Part shown: positions 48,067-58,314 of the stretch, piece after piece
Numbering within the stretch: position 1 is the stretch's first letter
How the letters are laid out: each line of letters starts with the position of its first letter
Assembly (NCBI RefSeq): GCF_013369385.1
Contig: NZ_SZTO01000003.1
Coordinates: 62,001 to 126,000, forward strand
Direction: 5' to 3'
From: Vibrio sp. 05-20-BW147
Lineage (GTDB): Bacteria > Pseudomonadota > Gammaproteobacteria > Enterobacterales > Vibrionaceae
Length of the DNA stretch: 64,000 bases
Notes under the pieces: model-generated
Database searches by the model: none
What the model was told of the DNA's origin: nothing
The model's input: the letters and a program-made list of their open reading frames with translations, nothing else
Program-made: the position numbers and the translations under genes

Positions 48067-49800
48067 TTACATACGTTCTAGCGTATCGATACCAAGTAGA
48101 GACAGACCTTGCTTGATGGTCTTCGCTGTTAGCGCAGCGAGTTTCAGACGGCTTTGTTTTACTGCTTCGTCTTCAGCCACTAGGATAGGGCATGCTTCGT
48201 AGAAGCTAGAGAACTGGCCTGCGAGTTCGAATAGGTAGCTACACATGATGTGTGGCTGACCTTCGCGAGCAACAGATTGAACCGCTTCTTCGAACTGCAT
48301 CAGTTTAGCGATAAGTGCTTTCTCTTTCTCGTCAGTGATTTTGATTTCACCTTGCAGATCATCCATAGAAACGCCAGCTTTAGCGAATACAGAGGCTACG
48401 CGAGTGTAAGCGTATTGCATGTACGGTGCTGTGTTACCTTCAAACGCTAGCATGTTGTCCCAATCGAACACGTAGTCTGTGGTACGGTGCTTAGAAAGGT
48501 CGGCGTATTTCACCGCTGCCATTGCAACCGTGTTCGCGATCGCTTTCTTCTCGTCTTCAGCTAGTTCTGGGTTCTTAGATTCGATCAGTTGCGCTGCACG
48601 AACTTCTGCTTCATCTAGAAGATCAGCAAGACGAACCGTACCACCCGCACGAGTTTTGAATGGTTTACCGTCTTTACCTAGCATCATACCAAACGCGTGG
48701 TGCTCAAGAGATACTGACTCTGGCACGTAACCCGCTTTACGAACGATCGTCCAAGCTTGCATTAGGTGCTGGTGCTGACGAGAGTCGATGAAGTAAAGCA
48801 CACGATCTGCACCTAGCTCTTCGTAACGGTACTTCGCACATGCGATGTCTGTTGTTGTGTATAGGAAGCCGCCGTCACGTTTCTGAACGATAACGCCCAT
48901 AGGCTCGCCGTCTTTGTTCTTGAACTCTTCAAGGAACACAACTTGCGCGCCGTCATCTTCAACCGCAAGACCTTGTGCTTTCAGGTCTGCTACGATCTTA
49001 GGTAGCATGTCGTTGTACATACTCTCGCCCATGACGTCATCACGAGTTAGAGAGACGTTGAGACGGTCGTAGTTGCGTTGGTTTTGGATCATGGTGACGT
49101 CAACCAGCTTCTTCCACATTTCTGCGCAGAACTCGTCGCCGCTTTGCAGTTTAACGACGTAGCCGCGAGCTTTTACCGCAAACTCTTCGTCTTCGTCGTA
49201 CAGCTTTTTAGATTCACGGTAGAAACCTTCAAGGTCAGCCAGTTCCATAGAAATTTCGCCAGACTCTTGCTGTACGCGCTCAAGGTTGGCGATAAGCATA
49301 CCGAACTGAGTACCCCAGTCACCGATATGGTTCGCACGGATCACTTTGTGACCTAGAAACTCAAGGGTACGTACAACCGCATCACCAATGATGGTTGAAC
49401 GTAGGTGACCAACGTGCATTTCTTTAGCAACGTTTGGCGCAGAATAGTCAGCAACGATAGTTTGCGCTTCTTCTGCAGCAACGCCAAGGCGCGCATCCGC
49501 CAGTGCCGCTTCAGCTTGCTTCGCGAGGAACTCTTCGCTTAGGAAAATATTGATGAAACCAGGGCCTGCGATTTCGGTTTTGCTTGCGATGCCGTCTAGC
49601 TCAAGAACATCCAATACTTTTTGCGCAAATTCTCGAGGGTTAGTACCCAACTGTTTTGCTACGCCCATTACGCCGTTTGCTTGGTAGTCACCAAATTGTG
49701 GCTTAGCGGATTGGCGAACCGCTGCAGGGCTGCCTGCAGGAGCGCCAGCAGCTTCAAGAGCCTGAGATACTTTGTCGTTAATAAGTGCTTGGATATTCAC
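48067..49800 (-). CDS. argS: Arginyl-tRNA synthetase
   Basis: A 577-residue class I synthetase, exactly the E. coli length. The start is GTG at 49800 ([15 protein letters not shown]), with GGAA seven bases upstream; a TTG five codons earlier is disfavoured. The HIGH motif appears as HVGH in [14 protein letters not shown]; the KMSKS loop is replaced by GKPFKTR, normal for this enzyme. The C-terminal DALR domain ends with [10 protein letters not shown]. The leader holds a terminator-like hairpin, and a tandem repeat follows the stop. Confidence 0.97.
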   Translation of the reverse strand: MNIQALINDKVSQALEAAGAPAGSPAAVRQSAKPQFGDYQANGVMGVAKQLGTNPREFAQKVLDVLELDGIASKTEIAGPGFINIFLSEEFLAKQAEAALADARLGVAAEEAQTIVADYSAPNVAKEMHVGHLRSTIIGDAVVRTLEFLGHKVIRANHIGDWGTQFGMLIANLERVQQESGEISMELADLEGFYRESKKLYDEDEEFAVKARGYVVKLQSGDEFCAEMWKKLVDVTMIQNQRNYDRLNVSLTRDDVMGESMYNDMLPKIVADLKAQGLAVEDDGAQVVFLEEFKNKDGEPMGVIVQKRDGGFLYTTTDIACAKYRYEELGADRVLYFIDSRQHQHLMQAWTIVRKAGYVPESVSLEHHAFGMMLGKDGKPFKTRAGGTVRLADLLDEAEVRAAQLIESKNPELAEDEKKAIANTVAMAAVKYADLSKHRTTDYVFDWDNMLAFEGNTAPYMQYAYTRVASVFAKAGVSMDDLQGEIKITDEKEKALIAKLMQFEEAVQSVAREGQPHIMCSYLFELAGQFSSFYEACPILVAEDEAVKQSRLKLAALTAKTIKQGLSLLGIDTLERM

Positions 49801-49825
49801 ACGCGTTTCCTTCAATTCAAGGACG

Positions 49826-49854
49826 AAAAACCCGGAAATAGAGAGGCCGGGTCC
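49826..49854 (-). promoter_or_regulatory. Terminator-like hairpin in the argS leader
   Basis: On the minus strand CCCGG / CCGGG (loop 11) followed by TTTTT, ending about 26 bases before the argS start. No minus-strand gene lies upstream to be terminated, so it belongs to the argS leader and could be an attenuator. Confidence 0.5.
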
Positions 49855-50020
49855 TGTTTGAGTTCACAAAAATGGGGCTAATGATAGCAATTATATTGCC
49901 TTTCATACAGAGCCGATTTAGTGAAATTTTGACTTTTTATTAAAGTACTCGCAGGACTGCCAATTTTGCCTGAAGTTGTTACTATGACGCCCAGAAATAA
50001 AAAGTGTGAAGAGAACGAAA

Positions 50021-50617
50021 ATGAGTAATTTGCTGGCAGAAAAACGCCTGACACCCCAACAGATGCTAGAGGATTTACCCGGTTTCATGCAGAAAATCGA
50101 GTCGCTGGCCGATTTGTTGCAACTGGATTTGAGTTTTGCTCAAGCGGATCATATTGCGCTACGCGTAAACGAGAATCAAACCGCTCAGTTGTCGCAGCAA
50201 ATGTGGAGTGAACAAGGCAAAGTGATCTCACAGGCGAACATCAATGGTCGTCCGATCATTGTGATCGAGTTTGATGCGCCACTGGTCAGTCGCGGTTGGA
50301 AAATCGAATGCTTAGAGCTGCCTTATCCGGCAGAAGGAAAAGCGTATCCCCAAGAAGGTTGGGAACATGTAGAGTTTGTCATCCCATCTCATGCTCAAAC
50401 GGCCGAAGACTATTTGGCGGATTTGAAACACACTTATCCAGCGTTTGGCGCTCAGTTTAGCAAACTCGAGGAACTGGGGGTTAAGGTGAAGTTGTCGAGT
50501 CCAAAGGGGGAAGGTGAGCGGTTGAACAATCCGACGGTTGCGTTCAAGTACCAAGGCATTTGCATCAAGCTGCACCCACATTCATTAAAACGTATTGTTG
50601 AGTCTGAGCAAGCCTAG
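50021..50617 (+). CDS. yecM: YecM-like VOC-fold protein
   Basis: About 198 residues of the YecM family, which has a vicinal-oxygen-chelate fold and resembles isomerases and oxygenases; function is unknown. DHIALRVN, WKIECLELPYPAEGKAYPQEGWEHVEFVIP and IKLHPHSLKRIV are the putative metal-binding stretches. ATG at 50021 is preferred to the GTG five codons earlier since AAGAG lies before it. It is divergent from argS, a neighbourhood also seen in E. coli. Confidence 0.88.
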   Translation: MSNLLAEKRLTPQQMLEDLPGFMQKIESLADLLQLDLSFAQADHIALRVNENQTAQLSQQMWSEQGKVISQANINGRPIIVIEFDAPLVSRGWKIECLELPYPAEGKAYPQEGWEHVEFVIPSHAQTAEDYLADLKHTYPAFGAQFSKLEELGVKVKLSSPKGEGERLNNPTVAFKYQGICIKLHPHSLKRIVESEQA

Positions 50618-50631
50618 CTGCGCAGAAAAAT

Positions 50632-50659
50632 AAAGGGTTGCAACTGTCGCAACCCTTTT
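50632..50659. terminator. Bidirectional terminator between yecM and purU
   Basis: AAAGGGTTGC / GCAACCCTTT with a seven-base loop between converging stops. Confidence 0.88.
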
Positions 50660-50678
50660 AGTTCGTCCCATTCTATGT

Positions 50679-51512
50679 TTAAAGGATGACGGTTTTGTTG
50701 CCATACACAAAAACGTGGTCATTCAGTACTTTATTGAGCGCCTTGCTCAACACATTCTTCTCAACATCGCGACCCGCTTGCGCCATGTCTTGCGCGCTGA
50801 AGTTGTGATCAACCGGAATCACGTCTTGTTTGATGATTGGGCCTTCATCTAAATCATTGGTGACAAAGTGCGCCGTGGCGCCGATGATTTTTACACCGCG
50901 ATCAAAAGCTTGCTGATAAGGTTTCGCGCCAATAAAGGCAGGCAAGAAGCTGTGGTGGATGTTGATGATCTTATGGTGATATTTCTCAACAAAACCTGGC
51001 GTGAGCACACGCATGTATTTCGCTAGCACCAAATAATCGGGCTGATATTGACCAATTACTTCAAGCATCTTCTGCTCGTGACTTTCACGATCGAGTCCTT
51101 CATGACAAACATGGTGATAAGGGATGTCGAATTTTTCCGTGAGGCTTTGCAGTTTGTCGTAGTTACCTACCACCGCAGCAATGTCAACATCCAAGCTACC
51201 GTCGTAATTCTTCATCAGAATATCACCTAAGCAGTGCGCTTCTTTGGTGACCAAAATCACAATGCGTTTTCGCTCAGAACTGACGAGTTTACGTTTTGCC
51301 CCTTGTGGCAGCGCTTGGTCGAGATCGGCAAGAAAAGTGTGGTCGTTAAAGTATCCCTCCAGCTCGGTTCGCATAAAAAAGTGACCGCTGGAATTATCTA
51401 CAAACTCATTGTTGTGAATAATATTCAGTTGATGCTTGTAACAAATGTTGGTGATTTTAGAGATCAGACCCGGCGCGTCTGAGCAATGAGTCAGTAGTGT
51501 TTTCTTTTCCAT
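50679..51512 (-). CDS. purU: Formyltetrahydrofolate deformylase
   Basis: A 277-residue enzyme releasing formate from 10-formyl-tetrahydrofolate, used to supply PurT and balance one-carbon units. An N-terminal ACT domain (LLTHCSDAPGLISKITNICY, about 6-80) precedes the formyltransferase-like domain with YMRVLTPGFVEKY and NIHHSFLPAFIGAKPY. MEKKTLLTHCSDAPG at 51512 is the family start; 26 upstream open codons are not. Length agrees with E. coli PurU (280 aa). Confidence 0.96.
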   Translation of the reverse strand: MEKKTLLTHCSDAPGLISKITNICYKHQLNIIHNNEFVDNSSGHFFMRTELEGYFNDHTFLADLDQALPQGAKRKLVSSERKRIVILVTKEAHCLGDILMKNYDGSLDVDIAAVVGNYDKLQSLTEKFDIPYHHVCHEGLDRESHEQKMLEVIGQYQPDYLVLAKYMRVLTPGFVEKYHHKIINIHHSFLPAFIGAKPYQQAFDRGVKIIGATAHFVTNDLDEGPIIKQDVIPVDHNFSAQDMAQAGRDVEKNVLSKALNKVLNDHVFVYGNKTVIL

Positions 51513-51707
51513 ATTAGAGATACTTCCGTGATTTATTTTTTTTATGGTACGAATAATTGTTTGGGCGTCGAACGGTGAACTAAACCGCAATACAGGCCTA
51601 ATAGATAATCTATTATTAAGATGGTTTCAAACAAATTCTCCAGCAAAACGTTTGGCTGAAGACGTTGTCTGAATTGAGCCTTCATAAGAATCATAGAGGT
51701 GGTGTAT

Positions 51708-51908
51708 ATGGACAAAGATCTACTGGCTCGAAAACTGTATGTAGAGAGAGTGAGCTCTCTGCTCGGTAACCATGAAATAGATGAGGATCGCATTACTGAA
51801 CTTTGGGAAAATCGAGCTTCTCCAGCCGAAGCGGCCAAGGCCATCTTAGGGGAAGAGGATCAATTCACCGGCCCAGCGTGGCTTGCACGCTATTTAAACC
51901 GCAAATAA
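51708..51908 (+). CDS. Small protein of unknown function
   Basis: A 66-residue, mostly helical, charged protein (MDKDLLARKLYVERVSSLLG then DEDRITELWENRASPAEAAKAILGEEDQF). It has no signal peptide or membrane segment. GAGGTGG lies five bases before the ATG, and the sequence looks coding. The family is not recognised. It is 97 bases upstream of yoaA on the same strand and may share its transcript. Confidence 0.65.
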   Translation: MDKDLLARKLYVERVSSLLGNHEIDEDRITELWENRASPAEAAKAILGEEDQFTGPAWLARYLNRK

Positions 51909-52005
51909 CCGACCAAATACCTGCCGAGGCGAAGACAATTCGGATTCGCCTCAAAAAGACAAACCTGACATAATCTGTGCCACTGACCCCTCAGCAGAAC
52001 ACAGA

Positions 52006-53925
52006 ATGATAGCAAAAACGTTTTCTTCCAAAGGTGCTTTAGGCAAGGCCATTCCCGGCTTTCAAGCTCGTCAACCTCAGGTCGATATGGCCGAAGTGGT
52101 CGCCGAGGCGATCCAACAGCAAACACAGCTTGTGGTTGAAGCGGGGACCGGAACCGGCAAAACCTTCGCTTATCTGGTGCCAGCTCTGCTAAGTGGCAAA
52201 AAGGTCATCATTTCTACCGGTTCGAAAAACTTGCAAGAACAACTTTTTCATCGTGATTTGCCGCTTATGACCGATGCGTTGGGCTTTTTTGGACAAGTCG
52301 CGTTATTGAAAGGCCGCTCTAATTATTTGTGTTTAGAGCGTTTAAGCCGACAAATGGTCGAAGTGCATCACAATGAAGCGGATTCCACGTCATTAAGCCA
52401 ATTGGTCAAAGTGCGCAGTTGGTCTTCGGAAACCAAAACGGGCGACTTGGGTGATTGTGAAGAGTTACCAGAAGACAGCATGATCATACCCACCATCACG
52501 TCAACCAATGACAACTGCTTAGGTAAAGATTGCCCAAGTTACCAAGATTGCTTTGTGTTAAAAGCGCGAAAGAAAGCGCTGGATGCCGATGTGGTGGTGG
52601 TGAACCATCACCTTTTTCTTGCCGATCTGGCGATCAAAGAGACCGGTTTTGGTGAGCTGATCCCCGAAGCGGATGTGTTTATTTTTGATGAGGCGCATCA
52701 ACTGCCTGATATTGCAAGCGAATATTTTGGTCAGTCACTCTCCAGCCGCCAGATTCTCGATTTGGCCAAAGACATTGAAATTGCCTACCGCACGGAAGTG
52801 AAAGACATGCGTCAGCTGCAAAAAGTGGGGGATAAATTAGCCCAAACAGCAATGGATATGCGCATTGTGCTGGGTGAGCCCGGCTTTCGTGGCAATTGGC
52901 GAGATGCCTTACAATCGCCATCCATCAAGCGCGAAGTGGATCGCTTGGTGGATGCGTTGGATTTGACCATCGACGTACTCAAGCTCGCGTTAGGTCGCTG
53001 CCAATTGCTTGATGTGGCGTTTGAGCGCGCTAACCTTATCAAAGGTCGTTTAGAACGAGTGTGTGACACCAGCATCACGGGCTATTCATACTGGTTTGAT
53101 ACCTCACCGCGCCATTTTACATTGCACATCACGCCGCTCTCAGTTGCCGACAAATTTCGTGAGCAAATAGAGATCAAACAGGGCGCGTGGATCTTCACCT
53201 CGGCCACGTTGGCGGTGGGGGACGATTTTAGTCATTTTACAGACCGCTTAGGCTTAAAGCCGCGAAAGCAATTCTCATTGCCAAGCCCATTTGATTATGC
53301 CGAGCAGGCGCGATTGTGCGTCCCTCGCTATCTACCAGAGCCCAATAGCCCAGGTTTGGCGCAAAAACTGGTGGCGATGTTGGCGCCAGTGATTGAATCC
53401 AACCAAGGGCGCTGTTTCTTCCTCTGTACTTCACATTCGATGATGCGTGAATTGGGCGAGCGTTTTCGCGAGGTTTTAGGCTTGCCTGTTTTATTGCAAG
53501 GCGAGATGAGCAAACAGCGCACGCTCGCTGAATTTATGGAGTTGGGGAATGCCTTGCTGGTGGCCACTGGCGCTTTTTGGGAAGGAATCGATGTTAGAGG
53601 TGACGCCTTAAGCTGTGTTATCATCGACAAACTTCCTTTTACATCACCAGATGACCCACTACTTAAAGCTCGTATCGAAGATTGTCGATTACGAGGCGGA
53701 GAGCCGTTTGAGCAAGTACAACTGCCTGATGCAGTCATTACGCTCAAACAAGGGGTAGGGCGTCTGATTCGAGATCAAAAAGATCGCGGGGCTTTAATCA
53801 TCTGTGACAACCGCTTGGTCACAAGAGAGTACGGCGGCATTTTTCTTGCCAGTTTACCTCCGATCCCAAGAACCCGTGATTTGGATTTGATTCAACAATT
53901 TCTAACAGAACAAACAGAGAACTGA
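52006..53925 (+). CDS. yoaA: YoaA, DinG-family Fe-S DNA helicase
   Basis: A 639-residue superfamily 2 helicase of the XPD/DinG family. Walker A is EAGTGTGKTFAYL (about 45-57), the DEAH box is FDEAHQLPD (about 227-235), and four cysteines between them (in SNYLCLERL, LGDCEEL, NDNCLGKDC and QDCFV) fit a 4Fe-4S cluster. The C-terminal helicase half has GAFWEGIDVRGD and QGVGRLIRDQKDRG. In E. coli YoaA works with the HolC clamp-loader subunit in repair of replication blocks. It abuts tsaB with no gap. Confidence 0.94.
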   Translation: MIAKTFSSKGALGKAIPGFQARQPQVDMAEVVAEAIQQQTQLVVEAGTGTGKTFAYLVPALLSGKKVIISTGSKNLQEQLFHRDLPLMTDALGFFGQVALLKGRSNYLCLERLSRQMVEVHHNEADSTSLSQLVKVRSWSSETKTGDLGDCEELPEDSMIIPTITSTNDNCLGKDCPSYQDCFVLKARKKALDADVVVVNHHLFLADLAIKETGFGELIPEADVFIFDEAHQLPDIASEYFGQSLSSRQILDLAKDIEIAYRTEVKDMRQLQKVGDKLAQTAMDMRIVLGEPGFRGNWRDALQSPSIKREVDRLVDALDLTIDVLKLALGRCQLLDVAFERANLIKGRLERVCDTSITGYSYWFDTSPRHFTLHITPLSVADKFREQIEIKQGAWIFTSATLAVGDDFSHFTDRLGLKPRKQFSLPSPFDYAEQARLCVPRYLPEPNSPGLAQKLVAMLAPVIESNQGRCFFLCTSHSMMRELGERFREVLGLPVLLQGEMSKQRTLAEFMELGNALLVATGAFWEGIDVRGDALSCVIIDKLPFTSPDDPLLKARIEDCRLRGGEPFEQVQLPDAVITLKQGVGRLIRDQKDRGALIICDNRLVTREYGGIFLASLPPIPRTRDLDLIQQFLTEQTEN

Positions 53926-54627
53926 ATGAGCGCTAAAATTCTTGCTATCGACACTGCAACCGAAAACTGTTCAGTCGCCCTTTTAGTCGGCGAACAAGTC
54001 TTTTCACGTAGCGAAGTGGCCCCGCGTGACCACACCAAAAAAGTCCTACCTATGGTGGAAGAGGTGTTGCAACAAGCTGGATTGACACTGACCGATTTAG
54101 ATGCGCTCGCTTTTGGCCGTGGCCCAGGCAGTTTTACTGGCGTGCGAATTGGCATCGGTATTGCACAAGGTTTAGCATTCGGTGCGGATTTGCCAATGAT
54201 TGGCATTTCAACACTGGCAGCGATGGCGCAAGGTTCCTACCGTGTACACGGCGCGACCTCGGTGGTGGCTGCGATTGATGCGCGCATGGATGAAGTCTAT
54301 TGGGGACGCTACCAGCGTCAGCAAGATGGCAGTTGGGTTGCCGTGGATGCAGAATGCGTCATTCCTCCGGCGCAATTAGCACAAAATATCACGGCCGATC
54401 AACAGAGCTGGACAAGCGCGGGTACAGGATGGGATGCCTACGCTGAAAGCTTAGCCAATTTGCCGTTGAACATCGAAGCGGGTGAGGTACTTTACCCTGA
54501 TGCTCAAGACATTGTTGTCCTTGCTAAGTATGAGCTGGCGGCGGGCAATACGGTCGCCGTAGAAGAGTCTAGCCCAGTTTATCTGCGCGATAACGTGGCT
54601 TGGAAAAAACTACCAGGGCGTGAATAA
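53926..54627 (+). CDS. tsaB: TsaB, tRNA t6A modification subunit
   Basis: A 233-residue ASKHA-fold protein (E. coli TsaB 231 aa) that pairs with TsaD and TsaE to make N6-threonylcarbamoyladenosine at tRNA position 37. [33 protein letters not shown] and [20 protein letters not shown] are diagnostic; [14 protein letters not shown] ends it. It starts directly after the yoaA stop, the same pairing as in E. coli, so co-transcription is expected. Confidence 0.96.
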   Translation: MSAKILAIDTATENCSVALLVGEQVFSRSEVAPRDHTKKVLPMVEEVLQQAGLTLTDLDALAFGRGPGSFTGVRIGIGIAQGLAFGADLPMIGISTLAAMAQGSYRVHGATSVVAAIDARMDEVYWGRYQRQQDGSWVAVDAECVIPPAQLAQNITADQQSWTSAGTGWDAYAESLANLPLNIEAGEVLYPDAQDIVVLAKYELAAGNTVAVEESSPVYLRDNVAWKKLPGRE

Positions 54628-54652
54628 CGCCCACTTAAAGTGATGGAACGCG

Positions 54653-54958
54653 ATGGCTTCAATTAACGGTTTACCTCCTGCGATTATTCCCGGGACGCAA
54701 CGGACGAATAAAAGCAGCAACAAGCGTAAGGTGGCGAAAAACCAACAGCAACAAGCGGTTGGTCAAACGTCCAAGGTAGCCAATGCTGTTGCCCATAGCA
54801 TCCAAAATGTCAAAGAATCTGACATTCATAAAGCGCAAATTCAGTATGATCTTCCCGAAGGTCAAGCTCGACGTGCAATGCAAGAATACATGGACGTAAT
54901 GAATCAAGCCAAAAGAGAGGAACTCGCCCAGTTGCTCGGTGTCGATATCTACATTTGA
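54653..54958 (+). CDS. Hypothetical protein, Gln-rich basic N-terminus
   Basis: A 101-residue soluble protein. The first half is basic and glutamine/asparagine-rich (TNKSSNKRKVAKNQQQQAVG), likely disordered; the second half looks helical (EGQARRAMQEYMDVMNQAKREELAQLLGVDIYI). It lacks signal peptide and membrane segments. The family is not recognised. It lies between tsaB (25 bases) and slp (41 bases), co-oriented, so it is probably a member of this operon. Confidence 0.7.
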   Translation: MASINGLPPAIIPGTQRTNKSSNKRKVAKNQQQQAVGQTSKVANAVAHSIQNVKESDIHKAQIQYDLPEGQARRAMQEYMDVMNQAKREELAQLLGVDIYI

Positions 54959-54999
54959 CCCTTTTGTTGCTTTGATGACTGAAGACAGGCAGGTAAATA

Positions 55000-55554
55000 A
55001 TGAAGAAAACGGTTCGCTCTCTTTTCGCAATGATCGCTTTGCTCGGCTTGGCCGCATGCAGCTCTTTACCGCAAGAGCTGACGGCGCAAAACCAAGAAGT
55101 GCTAACGGATTATAAAATCTTTGCAGAAAGCCAAGGCGTGGTGACGCAAGATGTTCGTTTGGGTGGCGTGATTGCTAAAGTGGACAATCTCAAAGACAAA
55201 ACGCGCATTGAAATTGTTAACTTGCCGATCGATCAAAACGGCAAGCCCGACATTAGCCAAGAACCCAATGGACGTTTTGTTGCCTACCTTGATGGCTATT
55301 TAGAGCCCGTTGCGTTTAGTCAAGGACGTTTGATTACCGTAGTCGGCACTGCTGCAGGGGAAGAGCAAGGCAAAATCGGCGAGTATGATTATGTTTTTCC
55401 AGTGGTGAAGAGCTACGGTTATCGCCTTTGGACCATCGAAGAAAGAGTGAGAGTGTATGACACTTCAAGCTACCTCTACCCGTGTTATTCGATTACTTGC
55501 CGACAAATGCGCGACTTCCCGCGTGACGGTAAAATCATTCAAGATGTTAAATAA
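55000..55554 (+). CDS. slp: Slp family outer membrane lipoprotein
   Basis: A 184-residue lipoprotein. The signal peptide ends in a clear lipobox (GLAAC, Cys20), followed by SSLPQ, so outer-membrane sorting is expected. The body (VTQDVRLGGVIAKVDNLKDKTRIEIVNLPID, GRFVAYLDGYLEP, YDYVFPVV) matches the Slp family, which E. coli induces on starvation and stationary phase. The stop overlaps the next start by one base. Confidence 0.9.
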   Translation: MKKTVRSLFAMIALLGLAACSSLPQELTAQNQEVLTDYKIFAESQGVVTQDVRLGGVIAKVDNLKDKTRIEIVNLPIDQNGKPDISQEPNGRFVAYLDGYLEPVAFSQGRLITVVGTAAGEEQGKIGEYDYVFPVVKSYGYRLWTIEERVRVYDTSSYLYPCYSITCRQMRDFPRDGKIIQDVK

Positions 55555-56408
55555 TGCGTGAGACGCGTTATGTTATCGCTAGTGGAACGCTGGCAGCAAT
55601 CGAGTATGGTGATGTAAAAACGGCTGATTTATCAGTCGTTTTTCTTCATGGCTGGTTGGATAACGCCGCCAGCTTTCATAGCGTCATGGCAGAGCTGCAT
55701 CAGCAAAACCCTAAGCTTCACCTATGCGCCATTGATCTCCCCGGTCATGGTCTCTCTTCGCACAAGTCATTGGATAATTTTTATCCATTTCATGATTATA
55801 TCGATGACGTTTATCAGTTTTTGCGTGTTTTATCGCCAAATAAACTGCTACTAGTCGGTCATTCACTTGGTGCTTTGATTGCAAGTTGTTATAGTGCGGC
55901 CTTTCCTGAACAGGTGACAGCTCTGGTTCAGATAGAAGGTTACGGGCCTTTGGCTGAAGCCCCGCAAAAGGCGGTTGAAAGGCTCAGGCAAGGGGTACTC
56001 AGCCGTAATCGTTTGCGTGCGAAACCCTCCCGTAATCTCAGTAGTTTTGATGAAGCGCTCATGCTTCGCGTCGCTGCCAATCAGCTTTCTGCGGATGCAT
56101 TGCGACCCATCGTCGAACGTGGTGTTGAACATCGCCATGGCATTTGGCAATGGCGTCATGATGCAAAACTGAAATGTGATTCGTTGTATCGACTCTCGCA
56201 GAAACATGCCGAAACGATTTTAGACCAAATTTCCTGTTTTCATCTGATCATATTAGGCGAAAATGGATTTCGTGAGCTTAAGGATATCAGTCACTTAAAT
56301 GCGAAAAATCCAGCCCAAATTGAGACAGTGCAAGGCGGTCATCACTGTCACTTAGAGCAATCACTCGAGGTCGCAATGCGAATTCTTGGAGTAGTTAACA
56401 AAATTTAA
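55554..56408 (+). CDS. Alpha/beta-hydrolase
   Basis: A 284-residue alpha/beta-hydrolase. The oxyanion HGW (32-34), the nucleophile elbow GHSLGA (Ser104) and the late GGHHCHLE (catalytic His) are in order. No signal peptide is seen. It overlaps slp by one base (TAATG), so the two are translationally coupled. Substrate cannot be assigned; an ester or thioester hydrolase role fits the neighbouring fadD but that is speculation. Confidence 0.85.
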   Translation: MRETRYVIASGTLAAIEYGDVKTADLSVVFLHGWLDNAASFHSVMAELHQQNPKLHLCAIDLPGHGLSSHKSLDNFYPFHDYIDDVYQFLRVLSPNKLLLVGHSLGALIASCYSAAFPEQVTALVQIEGYGPLAEAPQKAVERLRQGVLSRNRLRAKPSRNLSSFDEALMLRVAANQLSADALRPIVERGVEHRHGIWQWRHDAKLKCDSLYRLSQKHAETILDQISCFHLIILGENGFRELKDISHLNAKNPAQIETVQGGHHCHLEQSLEVAMRILGVVNKI

Positions 56409-56483
56409 ACAAGTGTTTGAGAGTTTCGTGCTCAAGCATGCCTGCTGTGCTGTAATAGTGAACAAATAAAAAGGACGCTATCT

Positions 56484-56500
56484 CGCAAGCTTCTCTTGCG
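56484..56500 (+). other. Leader hairpin upstream of fadD
   Basis: CGCAAG / CTTGCG with a five-base loop, 30 bases before the fadD GTG and without a T-run. No clear FadR site was found in this gap. Confidence 0.4.
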
Positions 56501-56529
56501 TAGGCCAGCTTTAAACGAGGAGTAACATC

Positions 56530-58227
56530 GTGGAAAAACCATGGCTTTCACGTTATCCATCTGACGTACCGGAAACCATTAACCCAGATCAGTACGAGTC
56601 ACTGGTCGAAATGTTTGAGCAATCAGTGCAGAAATACGCCGACCAACCTGCGTTTATGAACATGGGTTCGGTGATGACTTTCCGCAAGTTAGAAGAGCGC
56701 AGCCGTGCGTTTGCTGCGTATCTACAAAACGAGTTGAAACTGAAAAAAGGCGATCGCGTGGCATTAATGATGCCAAACCTGCTGCAATATCCTGTGGCAC
56801 TGTTTGGTGTGCTACGTGCTGGCTGCATTGCTGTGAACGTAAACCCGTTGTATACCCCACGTGAACTGGAACATCAGCTCAACGACTCTGGTGCCACCGC
56901 GATTGTGATCGTGTCGAACTTTGCCAATACGCTAGAGCAGATCGTTGAGAACACGCCAGTTAAACACGTGGTTCTAACCAGCCTTGGCCAAATGTTACCA
57001 CGTGCGAAAGGCACCATCGTTGATTTTGTTGTGAAATATGTCAAAGGCATGGTACCAAAATACGATCTGCCAGGGGCCATCTCGATGCGCAAAGCCTTGC
57101 ACAAAGGCCGTCGTCTTCAGTACGTCAAACCTTTTATGACTGGCGATGATATTGCCTTCTTGCAATACACCGGCGGTACCACTGGGGTGGCGAAAGGCGC
57201 AATCCTTACTCACCGCAATATGATTGCTAACGTAATGCAAGCTAAAGGCATGTATGGTCCGGTTCTTCAGCCTGGCCGTGAGCTTGTGGTGACCGCGCTG
57301 CCGTTGTATCACGTATTTGCTTTAACGGTGAACTGCTTGCTGTTCATCGAAATGGGTGGCCGCAACCTGTTGATCACCAACCCACGCGATATTCCAGGGT
57401 TTGTTAAAGAGCTACAGAAATACCCGTTCACCGCCATTACTGGGGTAAACACGCTGTTTAACGCGCTGGTCAATAATGAAGATTTCCATGAACTGAACTT
57501 CAGCCATCTGAAACTGGCTGTTGGTGGTGGCATGGCCGTTCAGCGCGCGGTGGCGGAGAAGTGGAAGAAAACCACAGGCTGTTACCTGCTCGAAGGCTAC
57601 GGTTTAACCGAGTGTTCACCACTGGTTGCCGCGTATCCGCACGATCTTGTGGATTACAATGGTTCCATTGGTCTGCCCGTTCCATCAACAGAAGTTCGCA
57701 TTGTGAACGATGAAGGTGAAGCCCTCGCTAATAGTGAAACGGGTGAGTTGCAAGTGCGTGGCCCACAGGTGATGCAAGGTTACTGGCAGCGCCCAGAAGC
57801 GACCAAAGAAGTGATCAACAATGACGGTTGGCTATCGACTGGTGACATCGTCAAATTTGATGAAGATGGCTTCTTGCACATTGTTGATCGTAAGAAAGAC
57901 ATGATTTTGGTGTCCGGTTTTAACGTTTATCCAAATGAAATCGAAGATGTGGTTGCGCTGCACGGCAAGGTGCTTGAAGTGGCGGCCATCGGTCAGCCGC
58001 ACGAAGTCTCTGGTGAAGTGGTGAAGATTTATGTGGTTAAGCGTGATCCAAGCCTGACCAAAGAAGAGATCATCAATCACTGTCGTCAGCACCTGACAGG
58101 CTATAAAGTGCCGAAGTTGATTGAGTTCCGTGAAGATCTGCCGAAAACCAACGTCGGTAAGATTTTGCGTCGCGTATTACGCGATGAAAATGATGCTAAG
58201 CTTGCCAAAGAGAATGAGGCAGCGTAA
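56530..58227 (+). CDS. fadD: Long-chain fatty acid-CoA ligase
   Basis: A 565-residue acyl-CoA synthetase that activates imported long-chain fatty acids. The N-terminus [14 protein letters not shown] parallels E. coli FadD. The P-loop-like AMP motif [12 protein letters not shown] is at about 212-223; YGLTECSP, the FACS signature region [26 protein letters not shown] and the C-terminal [12 protein letters not shown] are complete. The start is GTG with GGAG eight bases upstream. It is followed by rnd, as in E. coli, but with a strong terminator between. Confidence 0.96.
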   Translation: MEKPWLSRYPSDVPETINPDQYESLVEMFEQSVQKYADQPAFMNMGSVMTFRKLEERSRAFAAYLQNELKLKKGDRVALMMPNLLQYPVALFGVLRAGCIAVNVNPLYTPRELEHQLNDSGATAIVIVSNFANTLEQIVENTPVKHVVLTSLGQMLPRAKGTIVDFVVKYVKGMVPKYDLPGAISMRKALHKGRRLQYVKPFMTGDDIAFLQYTGGTTGVAKGAILTHRNMIANVMQAKGMYGPVLQPGRELVVTALPLYHVFALTVNCLLFIEMGGRNLLITNPRDIPGFVKELQKYPFTAITGVNTLFNALVNNEDFHELNFSHLKLAVGGGMAVQRAVAEKWKKTTGCYLLEGYGLTECSPLVAAYPHDLVDYNGSIGLPVPSTEVRIVNDEGEALANSETGELQVRGPQVMQGYWQRPEATKEVINNDGWLSTGDIVKFDEDGFLHIVDRKKDMILVSGFNVYPNEIEDVVALHGKVLEVAAIGQPHEVSGEVVKIYVVKRDPSLTKEEIINHCRQHLTGYKVPKLIEFREDLPKTNVGKILRRVLRDENDAKLAKENEAA

Positions 58228-58254
58228 GCCGCGCAAAGTGTCACGAAGAGTGTT

Positions 58255-58288
58255 AAAATGCCAGCCGAATTCCAAGGCTGGCATTTTT
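58255..58288 (+). terminator. Terminator between fadD and rnd
   Basis: Perfect 12-bp stem AAAATGCCAGCC / GGCTGGCATTTT with a nine-base loop, followed by TATTTT. It ends 27 bases before the rnd start, so the U-rich tail also lies in the rnd leader. Confidence 0.88.
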
Positions 58289-58314
58289 ATTTTCAAAGCG
58301 ATAGCGAGAGACGA

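Noticed and set aside
58258..58314. 19-codon N-terminal extension of rnd
   Set aside because: Encoded by the fadD terminator stem-loop.
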